From Gonatopus flavifemur (Eukaryota; Arthropoda; Insecta; Hymenoptera; Dryinidae), in assembly GCA_018340375.1 (NCBI GenBank), contig JAFFJZ010000008.1:4464001-4528000 (forward strand): a stretch of DNA of 64,000 nucleotides, in the 5' to 3' direction. The notes under the pieces are model-generated. The model did no database searches, was not told the DNA's origin, and was given only the letters and a program-made list of their open reading frames with translations. This document shows positions 23,448 through 36,025 of this stretch, piece by piece; the stretch's first letter is position 1, and each line of letters opens with the position of its first letter. The position numbers and the translations under genes are program-made.

Positions 23448-24208
23448 ATCTGTCCCCTGACGAATTACGAACGAGCATATCTTGTGTTTCAACCATCCGG
23501 TCGAGATGAATTTTCATCACAATTAATTGTGAATCGAGGTGATAGTGTTCCCATATAAACTTTACGATGATTCATTCATGGGAACTGAATGAGCAAAATG
23601 ACATGTACCTGAGAATGAACGTTTCTATAAACACATATCTCTTCTCTAAATTATTAACAGTTGGATACTTTTTGTTAGTCTCTGGAGGAAGTAGCCTGTA
23701 GAGATAGGGAATCTAGAGAGGAACACCGATTTTTGGAAATCGTGGAATCGTGAATGTTCGATCCAATTTTTCTAATACATCTTGAGAAAAAAGTTCATTC
23801 ATACTATTTTCGAAATGGAACCTCCTCACGAAGCATCACGAGCAACAATGTTTTTTAAAGTATAGATGTCTTGATCCCTTCTATATCCTCTTAGCATCGT
23901 CTACCGCAAATGACACGAGACGATATTGATACTCATCTTGTGATTGTACAATGCCATAGGACCAATATGGGAGACGCTTGCGCGTGGGCGGTGAAAAGCT
24001 TAATGGAAGTGCTGGTGCTCGATTATAAGGTGATGGATCTGCTCAAATCTCTCAATTGAATGCTCAAACTAATTGACGATACGATTGATGAGGTAATTTG
24101 TTGAATGTATTAATGCTTTGAATGTCGGAAGCAAAGATCGTTGTGAAATAGTTACAAAATTCTCTTCAGTTGTCGCTTGAATTCTCTCAATTTCACCGTT
24201 GTTTTCTA

Positions 24209-24500
24209 CACTGAAAACCCAATTTCTTAGACTGAAAGAAAATTCCTTTTGCCCCAATTCTAATAAATCTTTCTTCCAGGGAGGGAAAATTCAGTTCAAT
24301 GCGCAAGGTTTTCATCAAATTGAGACAAAAAATTTTCAGATTGAAACAGAAATATATTCCTACTTGAATTGGAAGAATGTAATTTCGATCGAATGAAATA
24401 TTTTCCCATTGCAATTAATTATTTCTTCCATTAGAAACAAGATTTGTTGGAACGAGAGGGAAGAAATTTTCGTCCAGTCTGAGAAATTAGGTTTTCAGTG
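24209..24500. mobile_element. CACTGAAAACC-ended MITE
   Basis: The ends CACTGAAAACCCAATTTCTT and, inverted, CACTGAAAACCTAATTTCTC are flanked by TA (left) and TG (right). The 292-bp element has the same CAC...GTG terminus type as others in the window. AGACTGAAAGAAAATT also pairs with AATTTTCGTCCAGTCT. Confidence 0.65.
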
Positions 24501-24549
24501 TGGATTAAAACGGTGTATTCTTTAGTTTGGAGAATAATCGAACTTCTAA

Positions 24550-25100
24550 GGGGAGGTTCTCATACTTCTCATCTAGCGACCCTAAAATAAGGTGATTTTC
24601 TCGAATTTCTCTCTCATGGGAGGAATTAAATAAACCACTCGGGGGTTTTCACACTTGTTAATTGAGTCTTCAAGTACATGAACAAATTTTTTTCAGTGAA
24701 AAATAATACAAAGTTCAAAAAATGACAGACATGCAATCTTTTGGTAGCGTTTTTTCACCTTTTTGTCGCTCCTTAAAGTGCTATGCAAAGAAAAAAAAGG
24801 GCAAATGTCATTTAGGTTTATCCTCCAATAAATCCAATCAGCTTCAAAATAAAAAAAAAAGAGCGATCCGTTCAGTAATTTTTGAGATATTGTGGAGCCA
24901 AATTTGAAAAACATGGTTTCGAGGAAAACGCTCTTAAAGTTTCGGGATACGAATCCGTTAACATGAAAAACTTTTTTTCGTGTACTTGAGGACCCATTTA
25001 ATGAGTTTCAAATAACTCGAGTTCTTAATTCACTTCCTTCTGAAGCAAAAAATTCGAGAAAATCAGTTTATTTCGGAATTGACTTGATGAGGACCTCCTC
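24550..25100. mobile_element. GGGGAGGTTCTC-ended element at TTAA, uninterrupted copy
   Basis: The flanks are CTAA (left) and TTAA (right), which fits a TTAA duplication with one mutated base; the partner copy at 13349 shows TTAA and TTGA. Terminal repeats extend inward with diverged but recognisable symmetry over about 100 bp. No protein is encoded. Confidence 0.65.
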
Positions 25101-25112
25101 TTAATATAACAT

Positions 25113-25241
25113 CCCTAGTAGAAATCACTCTAGCCATTGTCTAGGCGATCACGAGGCCTTATGAGGCCCTGCAAGTCCCTCTCAAGGGTCTGGTGAGGCC
25201 TCAAAAGGCCCAGAGAATTACTAGAGTGATTTCTGCTAGGG
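25113..25241. mobile_element. CCCTAGTAGAAATCACTC-ended 129-bp MITE with AGGCCT-like core, AT duplication
   Basis: CCCTAGTAGAAATCACTCTAG and its near-perfect inverse are flanked by AT (25111-25112 and 25242-25243). The core iterates GAGGCCTTA, GAGGCCC, GAGGCCTC and AAGGCCC, unlike the surrounding AT-rich DNA. Similar ends (CCTAGTAGAAATGCTCTAGG) occur at 61213. Confidence 0.75.
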
Positions 25242-26600
25242 ATAGAGCAGATAGAAGCAATGCAAAAATGAGTTTTAAGAGATTTGAGTTTGTCATATCC
25301 TGCTGTATCTGCACAAATTTCTTCATCCTAAGCATGTGTAAATGGAACCCCCGTTATTACACATTGTAAGAAATAATTGTGGAATCCTTTACCATGATTG
25401 GTGAATTTTTTTTCCATTTGTAGAAGATGTAGTATCCGAAAGGCAGAATAATAGTTTAGCACTGGTGCGGAGAAAACCTCTCCATGAATTTACAGGGTGG
25501 TGGAATTTCTCCTTCGGGTAGAGGAAGCTTCTAAATATTCTCCAATATTTTTCTATTCCAATGGACATCAGACTTGCAATTCTCATTGACGAAATGAAAC
25601 ATTGCATAAACACGGATTTTCTTAGAAACTACAATTCGTATTCAGGTTTTCCGTTTATACAGTACAGATTTAATCTTTTATAAATTTCATTTTGTTTCCT
25701 TGGAAGAAAAAGAAAAACTTCTTGAAAATATCAATGGCTTATCCTCTTATTCCTCCATACTCTACCAATATAGTCAGGATATAGTCGTTTGTATGACAAG
25801 ATAGAAAGACCGGTCGGCCGTGAGCTTAGGTCCGATCGAAGATCGACATCTTGAGTCAATACAGGCCATGTTGCAGTTGCTTTTGCTGTGTACGGTTGCT
25901 CAAATGAATTCTTTCAACACAGATCGAAGACCAGACATGCTGATGTATGGATAACGTAAACTATATTGCAATTCCGAGTAATAATTTAAAAAGAGTAGCA
26001 GAGAGTATCAAGATCAAAGTTATTAGGAATTATCGTCAATCATGTCTGTAAAATCGATGAAACATTGATTCATGAATTTGTGAAAGTCAACTTGTCGTTG
26101 GAAATTTGGCGTTTTGATTCTATATCTAACCTCCGGTTAACTTTCAAGTAAGGTAGATGAAATCAGTTCTGAATGAATGGAAATCGTATGGGTTGAATAA
26201 TTTATTTGTCCACGATAGCCTGTCGTCCGAGTTCACGTATGAGGACATACGCACCGGTGCAAGAACGTATTTATTCATGAATGTATCCATAATTCTTACT
26301 GCAATAGAATACACTCAATAGAAGGAAGAAAAAAGTAGAATTACATAATATATTGGATACATCTTTTTCGGGACAGGAAAAAAGGTACACTTGAATGCGA
26401 GTGTGAGATTTATTTTTCTAGATAAGAACCGAAAAGATCTACATAAATACTGGAAGACATGAAAAATCTTCTTGGAATTTTAATCTTGGAGAAAGAAGTT
26501 CATGAAAACTTGAACGATCAATTCTATTCTTGTAAACACACGATATAAATTATTATCCCAACAATTAACTTGAATAATCGAATTAGTATTACTCTATCTA

Positions 26601-26877
26601 CCCGAGCAGCAATAGAAGTTCAAAGTATATACGAAATAGAAACGTTGGTAGAATGTACGAATGAGATACGAAGAATATAATATGATGAACTATCATAGAA
26701 TATTCGAATGAGAATGTTTGAAATATACTTAGAACGTATATGGTACATTCGCAATGTACGATATCCATTCAATCGACGAATATGCATAGCACCTATGCAA
26801 CGGTCTCATTGGAATATGCATAGAACATATTCCGAATATCCGGAAAACGTTCACAGTATATTCTGGTGCTGCTTGGG
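26601..26877 (-). mobile_element. CCCAAGCAGCACCAGAATATAC-family element, full copy, TA duplication
   Basis: It runs from CCCGAGCAGCAATAGAAG to TTCTGGTGCTGCTTGGG with TA at both sides (26599-26600 and 26878-26879). It is the reverse complement of the copy at 35759. Both contain GTATATACGAAATAGAAA, ATGCATAGCACCTAT-like and GAACATATTCC blocks. Other copies: 26914, 54996, 57955. The interior is rich in CGAATATTCG, CGAACGT and ATGCAT palindromes. Confidence 0.75.
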
Positions 26878-26913
26878 TAAATATCATTTCAAACAAGTTG
26901 CTGACGTTGAACC

Positions 26914-27040
26914 CACCAAGCAGCACTAGGACATACTATGAATTTTATTGTATGTTTATTATATGTTCTTCGTATCTCATTCGTACATTCTAAGAACGTT
27001 TCTATTTCGTATATACTTTGAACTCCTGTTGCTGCTTGGG
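26914..27040 (+). mobile_element. Deletion derivative of the CCCAAGCAGCACC family
   Basis: It starts CACCAAGCAGCACTAGGACA and ends GAACTCCTGTTGCTGCTTGGG. Only the two terminal portions of the full 270-bp element remain. It lies 36 bp from the full inverted copy at 26601-26877, so the pair forms a larger imperfect palindrome. Confidence 0.6.
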
Positions 27041-27172
27041 TATATTTCAGTTCCTCCTTTTTGCTGAAACTATTGCCGGTAAAAGCTATACAAACTATCT
27101 TAGGAACAGTTTACTCATATACCGTTTCCAAGTTATTTCTCCGTGAGCCGTTTTAACACTCTCCGCCTATAA

Positions 27173-27271
27173 ATAGCCTGTGTAGTCGAAGCAATCCCCT
27201 TGTAGACCACCGTCGCTGTTACTGGCAGTATCAATGTTCTCAGCACAGCAGATTGTGACTAAGAACATCAA
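27173..27271 (-). other. Possible terminal exon or small secreted-peptide frame
   Basis: On the minus strand a pyrimidine-rich tract (TTCCTCTCTCTCTCT) is followed by TTGATGTTCTTAG, a plausible splice acceptor. About 30 open codons (TICCAENIDTASNSDGGLQG, then DCFDYTGYL) and a TAG stop at 27173 follow. Read from the local ATG it would give a short cysteine-containing peptide with a hydrophobic start. There is no homology I recognise. Confidence 0.2.
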
Positions 27272-28242
27272 GAGAGAGAGAGGAAAGAGAAGTGAATTGT
27301 GAGATGAGTAGACTGGACTTAGACAAGATAGAAAGCTCTCTTGGCTTCTTTCTCTCAACTCAATCCGTATGAAGAGATTTCTGAATAACCGTTTTCCCAC
27401 ATTCTTGACCTCACAATTTTAATCTCTGCACTATGCACTACTCCAACAGTTTTACTAATTTACTGATTCCAAGTGTGTTATCAATGATTATATACGTGAG
27501 TAGTTCAACAAATGAGACAAAGATCGTTCATTTATAAATCGTAAACGAGCCTTGATGAGGAAATGAGATCTTTTCTTCGACCAATTTATCAGGAATATTG
27601 TTCATAGAACTTCCAGGGTATTGTAACTCACATTTATTACTGTAATGATCACTCTAACTGCAACAGCGGATTTGGTTTTACCAAATCCGGGAAAATTTTC
27701 TTCGGCATTCCCTATTTCACAGACAGCTAAAAATGCTATAGCTCATTCACTTTCTCAGAAATTAACACCTAACTCAAGATTAGAGAAACAATTTGGTTAG
27801 TTGCGGCAAATTTATTCGACCATTCAGTTATATTTTTTGGCGTAGAAAGGAATTTGTTGTCATGTGAAGACGACGAGCAACGGTTTCCACAAAAGACTGA
27901 GACATAGATAAAATCAGGCGCTCTGGTGTCTGGAATGTGCATTGAAAGTGGAAATATGATGACTGCATATGAGCATAGTTTCGAATTCACTGTTGCTCCT
28001 TGAATCTCATTGCATCTTGAATATATAATACCGCATTTCATTATACTTTTCGCGGAGTTATAATTGAGACAATGGCGTAGTCAAGAGACTTTCAAGTTTT
28101 GAAAGAAAAACAATGTCATAAGTCATCGGTTGAAACTTTTGTGTTGGAAACGATGTTGAAAACGACGACGTCGTTGAAACGTCGTGTTAGAATCGATACA
28201 CGACATTGTTCAACACGAATTCGAAATGAACTATTATTAGTA

Positions 28243-28579
28243 CACTGTTAGAAAAATTCTTAGATTTAATAGAAAATAGGAAATGTTTTTTAATATTCCT
28301 ATATTAAATTCAATATAATTTATGAAATTGTAATATTTCTTATTGAAATTAATCAATTTACAAATACCTTATTAAAATTAAGAGATAAATTCCTAAAATT
28401 AATATCATATTACGAAGTTTAATAGATTGTGTTACGTAAAGTTTCGTAATAGTTTTCCCATAGGAAAAAGTATCATAGAAACTCATACGTTTTACTGAAA
28501 TCTGATAAAAGTGCTTTGGACATCTATGAGATTTTTTTCAACGAGGTTATAAAACTTAAGGGAGATTTTTTCAACAGCG
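28243..28579. mobile_element. CACTGTTAGAAAAATTC-ended element, TA duplication
   Basis: CACTGTTAGAAAAATTCTTAG and, inverted, CGCTGTTGAAAAAATCTCCC are flanked by TA (28241-28242 and 28580-28581). The 337-bp interior is AT-rich with repeated TTAAATTCAATA- and AATATTCCTATA-type blocks. Confidence 0.6.
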
Positions 28580-29541
28580 TACTTTCTATTTTATTACTCT
28601 TTCCACAATGTTTCCAAAAATAGAATGGATCGATGAATGGTTCAATACAGATATTTTATTAAGCGCGACCAAGTAATTTTTCAACAATCGCATAAATCTG
28701 ACCCGATTAATTCAATTTTACGAATTGAATATCTGGAAGTTTTGTTTCTTCAAAGAAAGACATCAAAACTATAATCACTTTTCTTGCACAGATGTTAACA
28801 ACTTATGAGAAAAAAGATATCAAAATCAGCGGCGAAGGAAAAAATCCATTATAATTACGGAAAAATATATTGATAGAATCGCGATAAGAGAAGAAAGACT
28901 CCCGTGTGTGAACTAGAACGCACGCGATGCGACCACTTCCTTATCGTTGTTACTCAGAGGAAACCCAATATTCTTTCGGCTGATATCTGTAGACCAGAAG
29001 TATACAGCGTGGTCATCGAAAACTTAGGTGGCCATAACTTACGTTGCGTTTTTATACACTGGAAAAAATTATTCTATTGGAATGTGATCAACAAAAGAGT
29101 TTTATTATCCTAACGCAATTCTCGTTGTTTGGACAAATTTCTTTCGCTGAGATAATCAAATTCTTTTGTTGTAATAACAAAGGAAGGTGATTATTCAAAA
29201 TAAAGAATTTAGTTGGAAACAATTTTTTTCTTGACAACAACAAAAATCTTCTTGTGATAACAAAACTCTTTCAGTCATCACATTTGAATAAAATAATTTT
29301 TTTGAATGTAGATTTCGAGAAACAATCTCAATGCCAGATTATACGCAATATATATGCACATACAAAAACTTTTGCTTCCTCGAGAGAGGGAACTTTTGTA
29401 GTCGTTTTCGGAAACCGAGAAATTTTGTGTCTCCAAAATGAAAACAGAGACACAGTAAATCGAGATATTATATATAAAATAGCAAATCTTGTTGCTAACC
29501 TAACTAGAAATACGCTACCACAGCCAACAGGAACGTGATTA

Positions 29542-29801
29542 CACTGAGAAAAATGAAATGTGAAAATAACCTCTATTTCGTATATTTTTCAACCGTCGAA
29601 TAATGAAAACTGAAGCCAGCCTTTCAAAAGTGAAAAGTACCTTTTCAGTGTTGAATTTCACCGTACATTCGGTTTGATTCACCAAAAAGATAGTATTCAT
29701 CACCTAATTCATGGTAATAATAACCAAAATAATGTATTTTTCACCGTCAAATACATTACTATATTGAAACATGATTTCTACAATGCAGATTTCGCTCAGT
29801 G
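29542..29801. mobile_element. CACTGAGAAAAATG-ended MITE, TA duplication
   Basis: CACTGAGAAAAATGAAATGTG at the left and GATTTCGCTCAGTG at the right are flanked by TA (29540-29541 and 29802-29803). Inside, motifs such as TTTTCACCGTCAAATA and TTTTTCAACCGTCGAATA recur. Another CACTG terminus begins 6 bp later. Confidence 0.65.
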
Positions 29802-29807
29802 TAACTA

Positions 29808-30407
29808 CACTGTAAAAAATGATTGTTGAATTTTTCTTCAAAAAATGGTGGCAGCAAAGTTCCTCCAAAGATGAGGAATTTTTCACAATAATTTGGTGGA
29901 CTTTTCCTTCATTTGTAGAGGCCCAAGTGTGTATTGCCGATATTGACAATGGGCCCAAGCAGGGTTCATTTGCTTGAATCCAGTATCAGCAAATGACAAT
30001 AGGACCCATTTTGGACTGATCTTGGCCCTAGTGTTTGTTCCCATACAATTATAGTTCGTAGAAAATGGAAATATTGAACTCTGGTGCGGATCCGGCCCTA
30101 AGTTGAGCCAAGATCGGCTTAGGTCAGGGCCCATTGTATCATCTAGTCCTCGGGCAAAGCAATACAGCCAGGCTGGAAACGATGTTATCATTATCATCCC
30201 AGAGTTGGTCCCACGTTAGGTAGCATGGACACCCACTTTGGACCCGTAGTAAATATACGCTTGGGGGATTCAACACTCCAAAAACAAAATGATCCCTCAA
30301 AGTAGTGTGAAAATCTCTAATTTTTTATGAAAAAACAATTCTCCGACGATGAGGGAACGAAATCCACCAACAGTGTGAAGAAAAACCCCCCCACATTTTC
30401 CACAGTG
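29808..30407. mobile_element. CACTGTAAAAAATG ... CATTTTCCACAGTG element with GGCCC-rich insert
   Basis: The ends match as inverted repeats (CACTGTAAAAAATG and CACTGTGGAAAATG), but the flanks differ (TA and CG). Between them is a GC-richer segment (about 29918-30270) built from TGGGCCC, TAGGACCC and GGCCCTAAG motifs. That segment carries GTTATCATTATCATCCCAGA, also seen near 31440 and 53396. Confidence 0.45.
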
Positions 30408-30822
30408 CGGAGCAGGAAATTTGCCACTGAACTAGTAAAATCTTTAGTATTATATACAAAATAGCACACAAATTTTGCTCGAGCATGTGATATTTCTTGA
30501 TACCACAGATGAAAAATCGCTGTCGTAGCCAACAAGATTGCTGTCACAGCAAAAAGTACCCAGGAAAACAAGATTGGCTTAGATTCAACCATCCCTGGCT
30601 TTGATGACGATTTCAACCAATTTTAGCCAGCCAAGTTTTGTTTATGAATTTTGAATCAAAATGGTTAATATATACACATAGTTTTCCACCCTTGAAAGAG
30701 TGAAAAATTGGATTTGAAATTTATTTATGCCTATCTCCCAGGCAAGTAATACCAAGACTGACAATTGGACCATGACTGGCGTCAAGCTTGGTATGCCAAG
30801 TCTCGTTAGCCTAACCTTGGCC

Positions 30823-31070
30823 GATGCTTGGCCCACCGTAGCTGACTGAGCGTTGATAGAGCCTTGGATACCAATGCTAGGACCAAGCATATTTTGCCGT
30901 GTTTGATTCAATTTTCGTCAACCAAGTCACGATTGATGCATGGCCCGTCACAGCTAACCAACCCTTAACAGCACCTCAGACATCAATGCTAGGACTAAAC
31001 ATATTTCGCTGCGTTTGATTTATTTTTCATCAATCAAGCTTTAATCGATACTTGGCTCGCCGTAAGCCTA
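30823..31070. repeat. Tandem repeat, period about 112 bp, ~2.3 units
   Basis: Unit starts GATGCTTGGCCCACCGTAGC (30823), GATGCATGGCCCGTCACAGC (30935) and GATACTTGGCTCGCCGTAAG (31047) are evenly spaced. Each unit contains CCAATGCTAGGAC-like and TTTGATT(C/T)ATTTTTC blocks. It lies in a longer stretch (30720-31540) rich in CCAAGCTTGG, GCTTGGCACC and CCAAG motifs. Confidence 0.6.
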
Positions 31071-31178
31071 GATATAGCCACATGACGTGGACTTGGAATT
31101 TATTCGCATTTCAGAAATTTGAAAGAGTATACGCCTGAATGTACACCAGCCCAAATATGGGTATCCTCTCAACGTTCT

Positions 31179-31265
31179 CCCAGATAGCACATGAGTCCTA
31201 AAAGAGGTATTTATGAATCCATTCCATTAATTCTGAACTCTTTTAGAACTCTTGTGCTAACTAGA
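31179..31265. mobile_element. CCCAGATAGCACATGAGTCC-ended 87-bp MITE
   Basis: CCCAGATAGCACATGAGTCC then TAAAAGAG is mirrored by CTCTTTTAGAACTCTTGTGC and TAACTAG. It is one of the shortest elements here and shares the CCCAR(R)YAGCAC terminus with the CCCAAGCAGCACC family. No duplication is resolved. Confidence 0.5.
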
Positions 31266-31799
31266 CATAAGTGACTGTGTCGAAATCCAATATTCCGAAA
31301 TTTCATGTGTCGGAATATATTATATCCTATTCGTTTAGGTTGATTCTATATCAATCATGGCACCAATATCGATTCAAAACATGAAACCAATATTGAATCT
31401 TGATATTGAACCAAGCTTGGATGCCAAGCGTTGAACATTGTTATCATCCCAGACATTAATCTAATTTGGTGCCAATGTTGGTAACCATGCTAGGCCCAAT
31501 GTTGATTAGCATTGGCTCAAGCTTGGCACCAAGCTTGGTAGATTTGTCAACGCATACCTGGGGCTGTTTCTATGCGAGGTTCACCTGTTTCAATCGTTCA
31601 TTCACCAGGAATGAACTTGATCAATGTAATTTCATGGATATAAAGGGAAAAATAAATATTCTTACCATTTCAACCATCTTAACCGGTTCAAACCACTATT
31701 ATCCAACGGCTAGGGCAATAGTAATCAGAGCCGGCTTTTCGCCAACCCTACAAAGAAATCAGGTTCCACTATCATAGCGAATTCTTTTTTCTCCGTGTA

Positions 31800-34061
31800 T
31801 AAAAATTCGAATCATCTGTGGCTCACAGTTTTAAATACGAGGGTAAACAAGGATGTACGCATCGTATTCCGATAACCGAATACTCTGCCATAACCTTTCA
31901 TCATGTTCTCCGATTGGATTCAGTTTCCGTTCACGAGTCATCATCAAAATCATGGTAATTGCTGTGATGAATCACTCTCGGATAGTAACGTATTCTTATA
32001 TTCTTGTTTGTATTTTGGTATTATTTATTATCAATCATCATTATTGTACATGACTCCCTCGTGATTTCATATTCGACTTGAAATGAATATTTCATTGATT
32101 CTTCAATTTTTATATCAGAAAAAATATGTGTTGTTGTAACAATCTGAAGTACGATTAGAGCATATAACTGCAGCGGCCATACATTTAGATCGTTTTTAAA
32201 AAGAATCGTTTAGTTATCACAACAATAGGAATATTTCTATGCCTCAGATAGCTTTAACGGCTGAACAGTATCGCAATGGAACGAATTGTTTCTTTCTATG
32301 GAAGGAAAATTTGATTATTCGAATGAAATGAAAATGTTTGTCACGATATTGCTTGTATAACATAAGGACACTATTGAAATACAAATAAGTTTTGAGATAT
32401 TCTTCAGAGTCGAAAAATAAATACTAATATTATTCGTAGTAGACCACAGATCAAAGTCGAATCAGATCGAGACAAAAGGTTGAAATCAGATAGAATGGAC
32501 AAATGAATTCAGAAATTGACGAACAATTTGAGGGAAATACTTTGTTCAAAGTGCACACGCCAATATGCTCTGAGTATACTTTTGAATGAATTCATCAAAT
32601 CAACATAAAAATTCCACATAACGTAATTAATTTTTAAATCAACTGAATCGTCTTGATTTGAATAAACTTTTTCTACAATGTCCATGCACTTCTTCACATC
32701 AGTTGTCATATACATATAGATTGCATATAAATTTACACAACCAGATATATCATGTATCCAAGTACAAGTATGAATTACGCATCGTACCGCAAGTACATCG
32801 TATCTTCATGTCATCACATCTGAAGATTCAAAACAAGAAATATGGTTCGAATTTCAAGGGCATTGGTATATATGATTTCACAATATATAAATAAACTATC
32901 CTGCAGTTATGAATTTTTTCGTCAGACGTTCTTATCCGTATCGATCGCGTGAATTACACGAAAACTTTTTCTTCTACTCAATATATATATATATATATAT
33001 ACTCTGCCTTCGTAATTCAACTTTTGTTGACCTTTTGGTCAATGATAAAGCGAATAAATGAAAATGAAATACAAAAAAGAAGAACACACGAAGGGAAGAA
33101 AGAGACATAACTCTTAGGTGAAAAAGTGTTATCAATGTTACTACTTATCGACGCGCGTGATAAACTACATGTGTGTGCACACGTCAGATATCGCTCAAAT
33201 GAACCCGACCCAAAGAACATCATGAAGAAATAATATAGATCAGTTTCTAATCAGTGCTGCCGAGGAAAAAAATAAACTGATAAAATCTGAGGTTTTGAGA
33301 ATTTATTGTGGAAAGTGAATTATGTATTCAAGATAAGATATAGATATGGGGCTTCACAGTTCCTCGACAAATAACTGGTAGATGTTTGCCGAGAACTCCT
33401 TTGAAAGTTGTCCAAGTAGAATCAGGGAAGATCTCTCTGAAATATAATTCTATGATACAAATCATAACCTCATGGATAATGATTTTGATAACTGAAATGG
33501 GTTCTTTTTTATGTAAATGTGTACGATCCTGATGAAAATCTTCCTAGAATAGAACGGGAAATCATAAATTTGAAACAAACTACACATGTAAACCAAAAAT
33601 GAACTCTCAAAATTCAGTTACATTATTAATAAAGCGATTGAAAGTTGACTGAGAACTGTCAGAAAATTGTATATCTGTGTATTCTTTACATTCCAAATTC
33701 AAGAATTTGGATATAACTTAACGTAAGATAGTGTCTCGGACGAAGCGATGGTACAATACACGGAGAGGAAAAATTTGCTCGCGCAACTAATCAAGGTATT
33801 ATTTACACACTAAAAAAAATTATCCTTAAAATAAGAGTATGCTTCTCATTTTGATACGACTTCTCCTCTGATATATGGTATCAAAAGTAGTCTTCTCCAT
33901 TTGAGCAGGGGATTGATCTTTGCGGTGAAGGAATTTTCATTTGCTCAAAATACTCTCAATCGTAGAGGCATATTCTTTTCAATTGCTGGAGGAAAAGATC
34001 GTCGTAGTAATGACTACCTGTTTCGTTATCACAAATATCCGTTTAGTTTTCACAACGATAC
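31800..34061. other. Gene-free stretch with few repeats
   Basis: Unremarkable AT-rich DNA with the AT microsatellite. No transposon with resolvable ends and no convincing frame. Confidence 0.45.
32979..33001. repeat. (AT)n microsatellite
   Basis: A pure AT dinucleotide run of about 23 bp. Confidence 0.75.
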
Positions 34062-34063
34062 AT

Positions 34064-34665
34064 CCCGACTGGAAATTATCATAGGATTAACCTGACGTAT
34101 GGTGAGGACCTAACAAGGTCATCCGAAATACGGTATACCTGCTGAAATCCTAATCAGGATTGGATGTGGATGCCCCACGCAGGGATAAGCCCATTTGATC
34201 CTAATTAGGTTTCCCTTAAATTATCCTAGAAGGTTGAAATAGGTTTTCCTAGCTGTAATCTCATCAAGACCTTGTTAGGTTATCCTGAGATTATGAACAT
34301 GTATGTTTATAAAGTATAGTTTAATAAAGTGCGTGCAAAAATGTCTTAATTTTAGATTGTATACTCTTTGGTGAAATAAATTTCCTCCAAATTAGGGAAA
34401 TATTACTGAACAAATGTCAACTGTGCATATCTTTCAAGTTAGATCTCTCCATGCCGAATACAACATTTTTGGGTTGTGAAATTCCTGTTCATATCCTCTA
34501 ATTTGAATTTATTCTGGAGTTTTTGGTATGGGATTCCGCATCATGGGGTCCTTATATTAGTAAAGCGTGACACGACTTGTCAGGTCCTGACGAGGTTGCC
34601 TCACCAGGACCTGGGCTGGATCAAGTTTGATCTGATCTGGTCCATGGGGTAAATTTCTAGTCGGG
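34064..34665. mobile_element. CCCGACTRGAAATT-ended element with CCTAATTAGG/AGGTCCT core, AT duplication
   Basis: CCCGACTGGAAATTATC at the left and GTAAATTTCTAGTCGGG at the right are flanked by AT (34062-34063 and 34666-34667). The interior repeats TCCTAATTAGG, CCTAATCAGGA, AACCTAACAAGGT and GGTCCTGACGAGG. A central AT-rich block (about 34290-34560) without the motif may be a further insertion. Confidence 0.7.
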
Positions 34666-35758
34666 ATATTTCAGATTGTGACAAAAACTCGACAGTATAC
34701 TATAATTATGAGAATTATGATCTTTTCCCGTGCATTTCCATTTCCCACAGTACAAAGTGATTCTAGAACTATCATCAATATCGATGATAAGAGTTCATTT
34801 GTGAAAAAGAGAGCACATACACCAAAAATGAGAAAAATAATATGAAAGCATTGAATTGTGGAAGACAATCACTGTTTGATCCAAACAACCCTGAATCGTT
34901 ATAAGATTCTCATGTCTTTCATATAAAATCAATTAATGTAATAAAAGAATTTCACATGAATAAAAAGATATCGATTCCTCAAGAGAGGAGAATCAATTAA
35001 CTGATCGATCGAAAGCCCTGTGTGGAGTCAATGTGGTTGTTATCGTTCAAATCTCTTGGAATCATTCGTGATTATCGGCTGCAACATCAATGATGTACGA
35101 TAAAGACATTGCTAATTGCGCGTCACGATACTCATTTTAATTGTCCTTTGTATACGTATGATTATATGCGTGCATACTTATGCACAAGTATTAATGCGTG
35201 CAAAGCATTTGATCAATTGAAATATCATTATAATTTAATATCTTCAACTGTGAAAGTCGTGGTTAATGACAACGGATGAGATTTGAAAATCATAATGTTA
35301 AAAATATGTTAAATGGAATATTGAAGGCTAACGATTCTGTTAACTGATAGTATTTCACAGTGAAAAATGAAACTGACTTTTAATCTAAATATCAGCTTAT
35401 TTCAAGATGCAGCCAAAACTAGTCCTGTTTTAGCTGAAAGTAAGCACTGCAAGCAAATGTCGGAACACACTGGAAAATAGCAGGGTTCACTATTTGATAT
35501 AGCAATAAATGTTTCTAATGTGCTTCCATTGGAAAGGGCTATGTAATTTACTGATTTATGTGATGTGAAGTATTACAAAGTGTAATGCCACGTAATATAT
35601 TTGTGAATCACTATGAGGATTGGCGATTTCTATCATTTTCATCACTGAATTTGAATTTTATGTGCCTAAAAATTCAGATGCGGCATAACATAATTTACTA
35701 TGTCATATATCGGGGGTGACTGTGCTACGTATGTCAGCGGACTTCCTCCGTGTACAAT

Positions 35759-36025
35759 CCCAAGTAGCACCAGAATGTACTATGAACGTTTTTCGAATAT
35801 TCGTGATATGTTCCATGCATATTCCAGTGAGACCGTTTGATAGGTGCTATGCATGTTCATCGAACGTATGTAATCGAATATACGACGGTACGTCAATCGA
35901 GAGTCGATTGAATGAATATCGCACGTTTCGAATGTACGTTCTAAGTATATTTAAAACAGCCTCATTCAAATATTCTATAAACTTTTCTATTTCGTATATA
36001 CTTTGAACTTCTGTTGCTGCTTGGG
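35759..36025 (+). mobile_element. CCCAAGTAGCACCAGAATGTAC-family element, full copy, AT duplication
   Basis: The ends CCCAAGTAGCACC and GTTGCTGCTTGGG are flanked by AT (35757-35758 and 36026-36027). It is 267 bp and collinear with 26601-26877 in the opposite orientation. The interior holds TTCGAATATTCG, ATCGAACGTATG and GAATGTACGTTC. Confidence 0.75.

Noticed and set aside
26708..26929. Open frames within 26601-26929 on both strands
   Set aside because: They are readings of the non-autonomous CCCAAGCAGCACC element and its flank; the copies keep no common protein.
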